This document shows positions 22,323 through 23,457 of a stretch of DNA of 23,457 nt, piece by piece; the stretch's first letter is position 1, and every line of letters starts with the position of its first letter. Under the pieces are notes generated by a model. It saw only the letters and a list, made by a program, of their open reading frames with translations. It had not been told where the DNA came from and ran no database searches. The translations under genes were made by a program, and so were the position numbers. The DNA is from DAXETY01 sp051155755 (GTDB lineage Bacteria; Desulfobacterota; Desulfobacteria; Desulfobacterales; SG8-13), in contig DAXETY010000097.1 in assembly GCA_051155755.1 (NCBI GenBank), positions 1 through 23,457 on the forward strand, written 5' to 3'.

Positions 22323-23457
22323 ATGCTCCAAATGCTGATCATCGGCGGTGGCATACACGGCGTTCATCTGGCGCATCGCCTGCTGCAGCAAACGCCGCTG
22401 ACGCACGATGATATTCGAATTCTCGATCCCAACCCTGAACTGCTGCATGAATGGCGCCGGTGCACCCGCAATTGCGGCATGCGGTATCTGCGTTCGCCTT
22501 CGGTTCACCACATCGACATCGATCCGTTTTCTCTGGACAAATATGCCGCCCTGGCCGAAAACCGGCGGGAGGACAATTTCATTGGACCCAAAGACAGGCC
22601 ATCCGTTGAATTGTTCGATCGCCATTGCCGGATGGTGATCGACAATCATCGCCTGGCGTCTTTGCACATGAGGGGCCGTGCTGTGGAAATCCAGAACCGG
22701 ATCGGCCATGTGAGAGTTGTGACTGCGGAGGAGACCCTTCATACCCGGTTTGTGCTGCTTGCGCTGGGTTTGGGCGGAAAGCCGTTCTGGCTGCCCTGGG
22801 CAGTTCGCCTCAAAGATCGGGGAATAATGGTAAACCATGTGTTCGACCCCGGTTTCTGCCTGAATGATATTCAGTCCGACGGCCCGATTGCGGTGATCGG
22901 CGCCGGGATCAGCGGCGGGCATCTGGCTCTCCATCTGGCAGAAAAAGAATTGGATGGCGTCCTGCTGGTCTCAAGAAAGGCCATACAGATCAGCGACTTC
23001 GATTTTGACCCAGGCTGGCTGGGTCCGAAGTATTTGGACCGATTCCGCCGTCAATCGAATGATCAGCGACGGCAACAGATCATGGCCGCTAGAGCCAAAG
23101 GCTCTGTTCCCAGGGACATGAAGCTTGCGTTGGACAAAGCGGCGGCACTGAATCGAATCACGTTCATCGTCGATGATATCACCGACGCGAAATGCCAAGA
23201 TGGAGGCGCCTTGCTGATCGGACGGCGCGGCCGATACGATTGTCAAAGGATCGTCCTTGCCACCGGTTTCACGGAAAACCGCCCTGGAAACGGGTTCATC
23301 AACCAGGCAATAAAGGAATTCGATCTAAAAACAGCTACCTGTGGATTTCCGGTGATCGGACCGTCCCTTCAATGGCATGAACGGATTTTCGTTACCGGCC
23401 CCCTCTCAGAACTTCAAATTGGCCCTTCGGCGAGAAACATCGCCGGTGCAAGGCATT
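22323..23457 (+). CDS. FAD/NAD(P)-binding oxidoreductase, truncated by the window end
   Basis: An uninterrupted frame of 378 codons runs to the window edge. It begins MLQMLIIGGGIHGVHLAHRL (dinucleotide-binding GGGIHG at 8-13) and has a second such motif, GPIAVIGAGISGGH, at 187-200, and ATGFTEN near 317-323, as in flavin monooxygenase-like and SidA/IucD-like proteins. The conserved-looking stretch GMRYLRSPSVHHIDIDPFSL (52-71) may be near the flavin or substrate. It starts 39 bases after the disulfide reductase stop, with CTGGAGAAAA upstream, so the two flavoproteins are probably co-transcribed and may act together. The C-terminus is unseen and the reaction unknown. Confidence 0.85.
   Translation, partial: MLQMLIIGGGIHGVHLAHRLLQQTPLTHDDIRILDPNPELLHEWRRCTRNCGMRYLRSPSVHHIDIDPFSLDKYAALAENRREDNFIGPKDRPSVELFDRHCRMVIDNHRLASLHMRGRAVEIQNRIGHVRVVTAEETLHTRFVLLALGLGGKPFWLPWAVRLKDRGIMVNHVFDPGFCLNDIQSDGPIAVIGAGISGGHLALHLAEKELDGVLLVSRKAIQISDFDFDPGWLGPKYLDRFRRQSNDQRRQQIMAARAKGSVPRDMKLALDKAAALNRITFIVDDITDAKCQDGGALLIGRRGRYDCQRIVLATGFTENRPGNGFINQAIKEFDLKTATCGFPVIGPSLQWHERIFVTGPLSELQIGPSARNIAGARH

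Overview
The window reads as a chromosomal segment from a GC-rich Gram-negative anaerobe. The mix of TonB/ExbBD, an outer-membrane receptor, Fur-family regulators, CbiZ-type corrinoid salvage and a small desulforedoxin-like cysteine protein suggests a sulfate-reducer-like member of the Desulfobacterota. That placement is inference, because no rRNA or other marker gene is present. The window holds two metal-cofactor islands joined by a short, gene-poor accessory stretch.

Left part (1-7650, almost all minus strand): cobalamin. There is a complete BtuF-BtuC-BtuD corrinoid importer (3032 down to 296). Upstream of it is a second operon whose first gene is a secreted fusion of a BtuF-like binding domain to the amidohydrolase CbiZ. 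Four cobalamin riboswitches lie on the minus strand, near 19-200, 3235-3386, 6077-6230 and 7481-7628. The second and third belong to a duplicated ~310 bp leader carrying promoter, riboswitch and intrinsic terminator. The fourth also has a strong terminator but no intact gene after it. A HicA/HicB toxin-antitoxin pair (6529-6998) sits next to that orphan riboswitch.

Middle part (7700-14130): an energised outer-membrane uptake system. A divergent intergenic region (11754-11905) separates a minus-strand operon (Fur-family regulator, a large aspartate-rich 24-residue-repeat protein, exbB, exbD, tonB) from a plus-strand TonB-dependent receptor. The region contains two palindromes that fit a Fur-family operator.

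Right part (14139-23457): zinc. A minus-strand operon encodes ZnuA (with a long His-rich loop), ZnuC, ZnuB, a Zur-like regulator and a 54-residue cysteine-rich protein. Divergent from it is a plus-strand series: a hydantoinase/oxoprolinase-like ATPase, an unknown protein, a fused ribosomal protein L33-DksA gene, a second L33, a class-I flavin disulfide reductase, and an FAD/NAD(P)-binding protein that runs off the window. Both L33 copies lack the zinc-binding cysteines and the DksA domain has a degenerate zinc finger, which is the classic zinc-sparing pattern. A TGCAAT-N3-ATTGCA palindrome between the two operons resembles the ATGCAAA-N4-TTTGCAT palindrome at the receptor promoter. My reading is that the receptor, the TonB operon, znuACB and the plus-strand operon form one Zur-type zinc-starvation regulon. 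The most unusual items are the L33-DksA fusion with an internal ribosome binding site, the repeat protein inside the tonB operon, the BtuF-CbiZ fusion, and a remnant of a third Fur gene lying between the two L33 genes.
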